From Burkholderiaceae bacterium (GTDB taxonomy: Bacteria; Pseudomonadota; Gammaproteobacteria; Burkholderiales; Burkholderiaceae_C): a stretch of 5,116 bases of DNA. The translations under genes and the position numbers were made by a program. The notes under the pieces are model-generated. The model searched no databases. It saw only the letters and a program-made list of their open reading frames with translations, and was not told the DNA's origin. The DNA lies in NCBI GenBank assembly GCA_023262365.1, contig JALRBF010000303.1:1-5116 (forward strand), read 5' to 3'. Below are positions 4,906 through 5,116 of this stretch, one piece after another (the stretch's first letter is position 1; each line of letters begins with the position of its first letter).

Positions 4906-5116
4906 TTAGCTCGGAATACGTACTTTACTTTTTCCTTTGAGCTGCAAAATCTGCCGCGCCTCATCTGGGGTCGCCACCGCAAGGCCCAGGCCCTCAATCA
5001 TTTGGCGCGCGGCGCGCACCTGATCGGCATTGTGTTGCGCCAGTCGCCCACGCCCCAGCCACAACGAATCCTCCAGCCCTACCCTCACGTTTCCTCCCAT
5101 CGCGAGTGACTGCGCG
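4906..5116 (-). CDS. C-terminal part of a BKACE (DUF849, 3-keto-5-aminohexanoate cleavage-type) enzyme
   Basis: The gene enters from the right edge; 69 whole codons and a TAA stop (4908-4906) are inside the window. The visible tail begins AQSLAMGGNVRVGLED, continues with SLWLGRGRLAQHNADQV, and has EGLGLAVATPDEARQIL near the end. The GG-VRVGLED and RG-LA-NA-QV pattern and the ATP-EAR-IL ending are those of BKACE enzymes, which condense a beta-keto acid with acetyl-CoA to give acetoacetate and a new acyl-CoA, with a zinc ion in the TIM barrel. The metal ligands and the substrate-specificity residues are upstream, outside the window, so the substrate cannot be predicted. Met at 5100 is internal, not the start. 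The last residues (LKGKSKVRIPS) are a short basic tail. It converges on lrp and is separate from the other operons. Confidence 0.85.
   Translation of the reverse strand, partial: AQSLAMGGNVRVGLEDSLWLGRGRLAQHNADQVRAARQMIEGLGLAVATPDEARQILQLKGKSKVRIPS

Noticed and set aside
1..5116. CRISPR, tRNA/rRNA, insertion sequence, phage or defence system
   Set aside because: No repeat-spacer pattern, no terminal inverted repeats with a transposase, no RNA gene fold, and all six main genes belong to metabolic or regulatory families. The window does not show a new defence or mobile system.

Overview
The window looks like ordinary chromosomal DNA from a betaproteobacterium, most likely Burkholderiales. This is inferred from gene content and protein style: a LysR-controlled CaiB/BaiF CoA-transferase with an HMG-CoA-lyase-like partner, HPPD beside an Lrp/AsnC regulator, and a BKACE gene. 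Coding DNA is moderately GC-rich and the two divergent promoter regions are very AT-rich (about 22% and 28% GC by hand count). No mobile element, RNA gene, CRISPR array or phage gene was seen. The genus cannot be fixed from this sequence.

Left part (1-3166). A leftward (minus-strand) operon begins at about 2187 with an HMG-CoA-lyase-like enzyme. It overlaps a class III CoA-transferase by 4 bases (ATGA). A third gene follows: its Shine-Dalgarno sequence and first two codons lie at 1-18, and the rest is outside the window. A LysR-type regulator (2258-3166) is transcribed away from the operon across a 64-bp AT-rich gap. That gap holds two copies of a TTTTC-N7-GAAA dyad whose centres are 41 bp apart. 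They are good candidate LysR binding sites, one of them touching the lysR start codon. The simplest reading is a self-contained catabolic module: the regulator senses a carboxylic acid, the CoA-transferase makes its CoA thioester, and the lyase cleaves the thioester in a retro-aldol/Claisen-type reaction.

Middle and right part (3163-5116). 4-hydroxyphenylpyruvate dioxygenase (minus strand, 3163-4239), with all three iron ligands, converges on lysR so tightly that the stop codons overlap. Upstream and divergent from it is an Lrp/AsnC regulator (4384-4872), probably the regulator of the dioxygenase gene. Their shared AT-rich promoter region has short direct repeats 9-10 bp apart and a perfect 12-bp palindrome. 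At the right edge is the C-terminal end of a BKACE (DUF849) enzyme on the minus strand, convergent with lrp. A GC palindrome lies between their stop codons.

Functionally the window is a catabolic neighbourhood. Tyrosine breakdown through homogentisate, HMG-CoA cleavage and BKACE reactions can all yield acetoacetate, but this link is inference. The enzyme families are known. The parts most worth checking are the substrate of the CoA-transferase/lyase module and the two regulatory regions.
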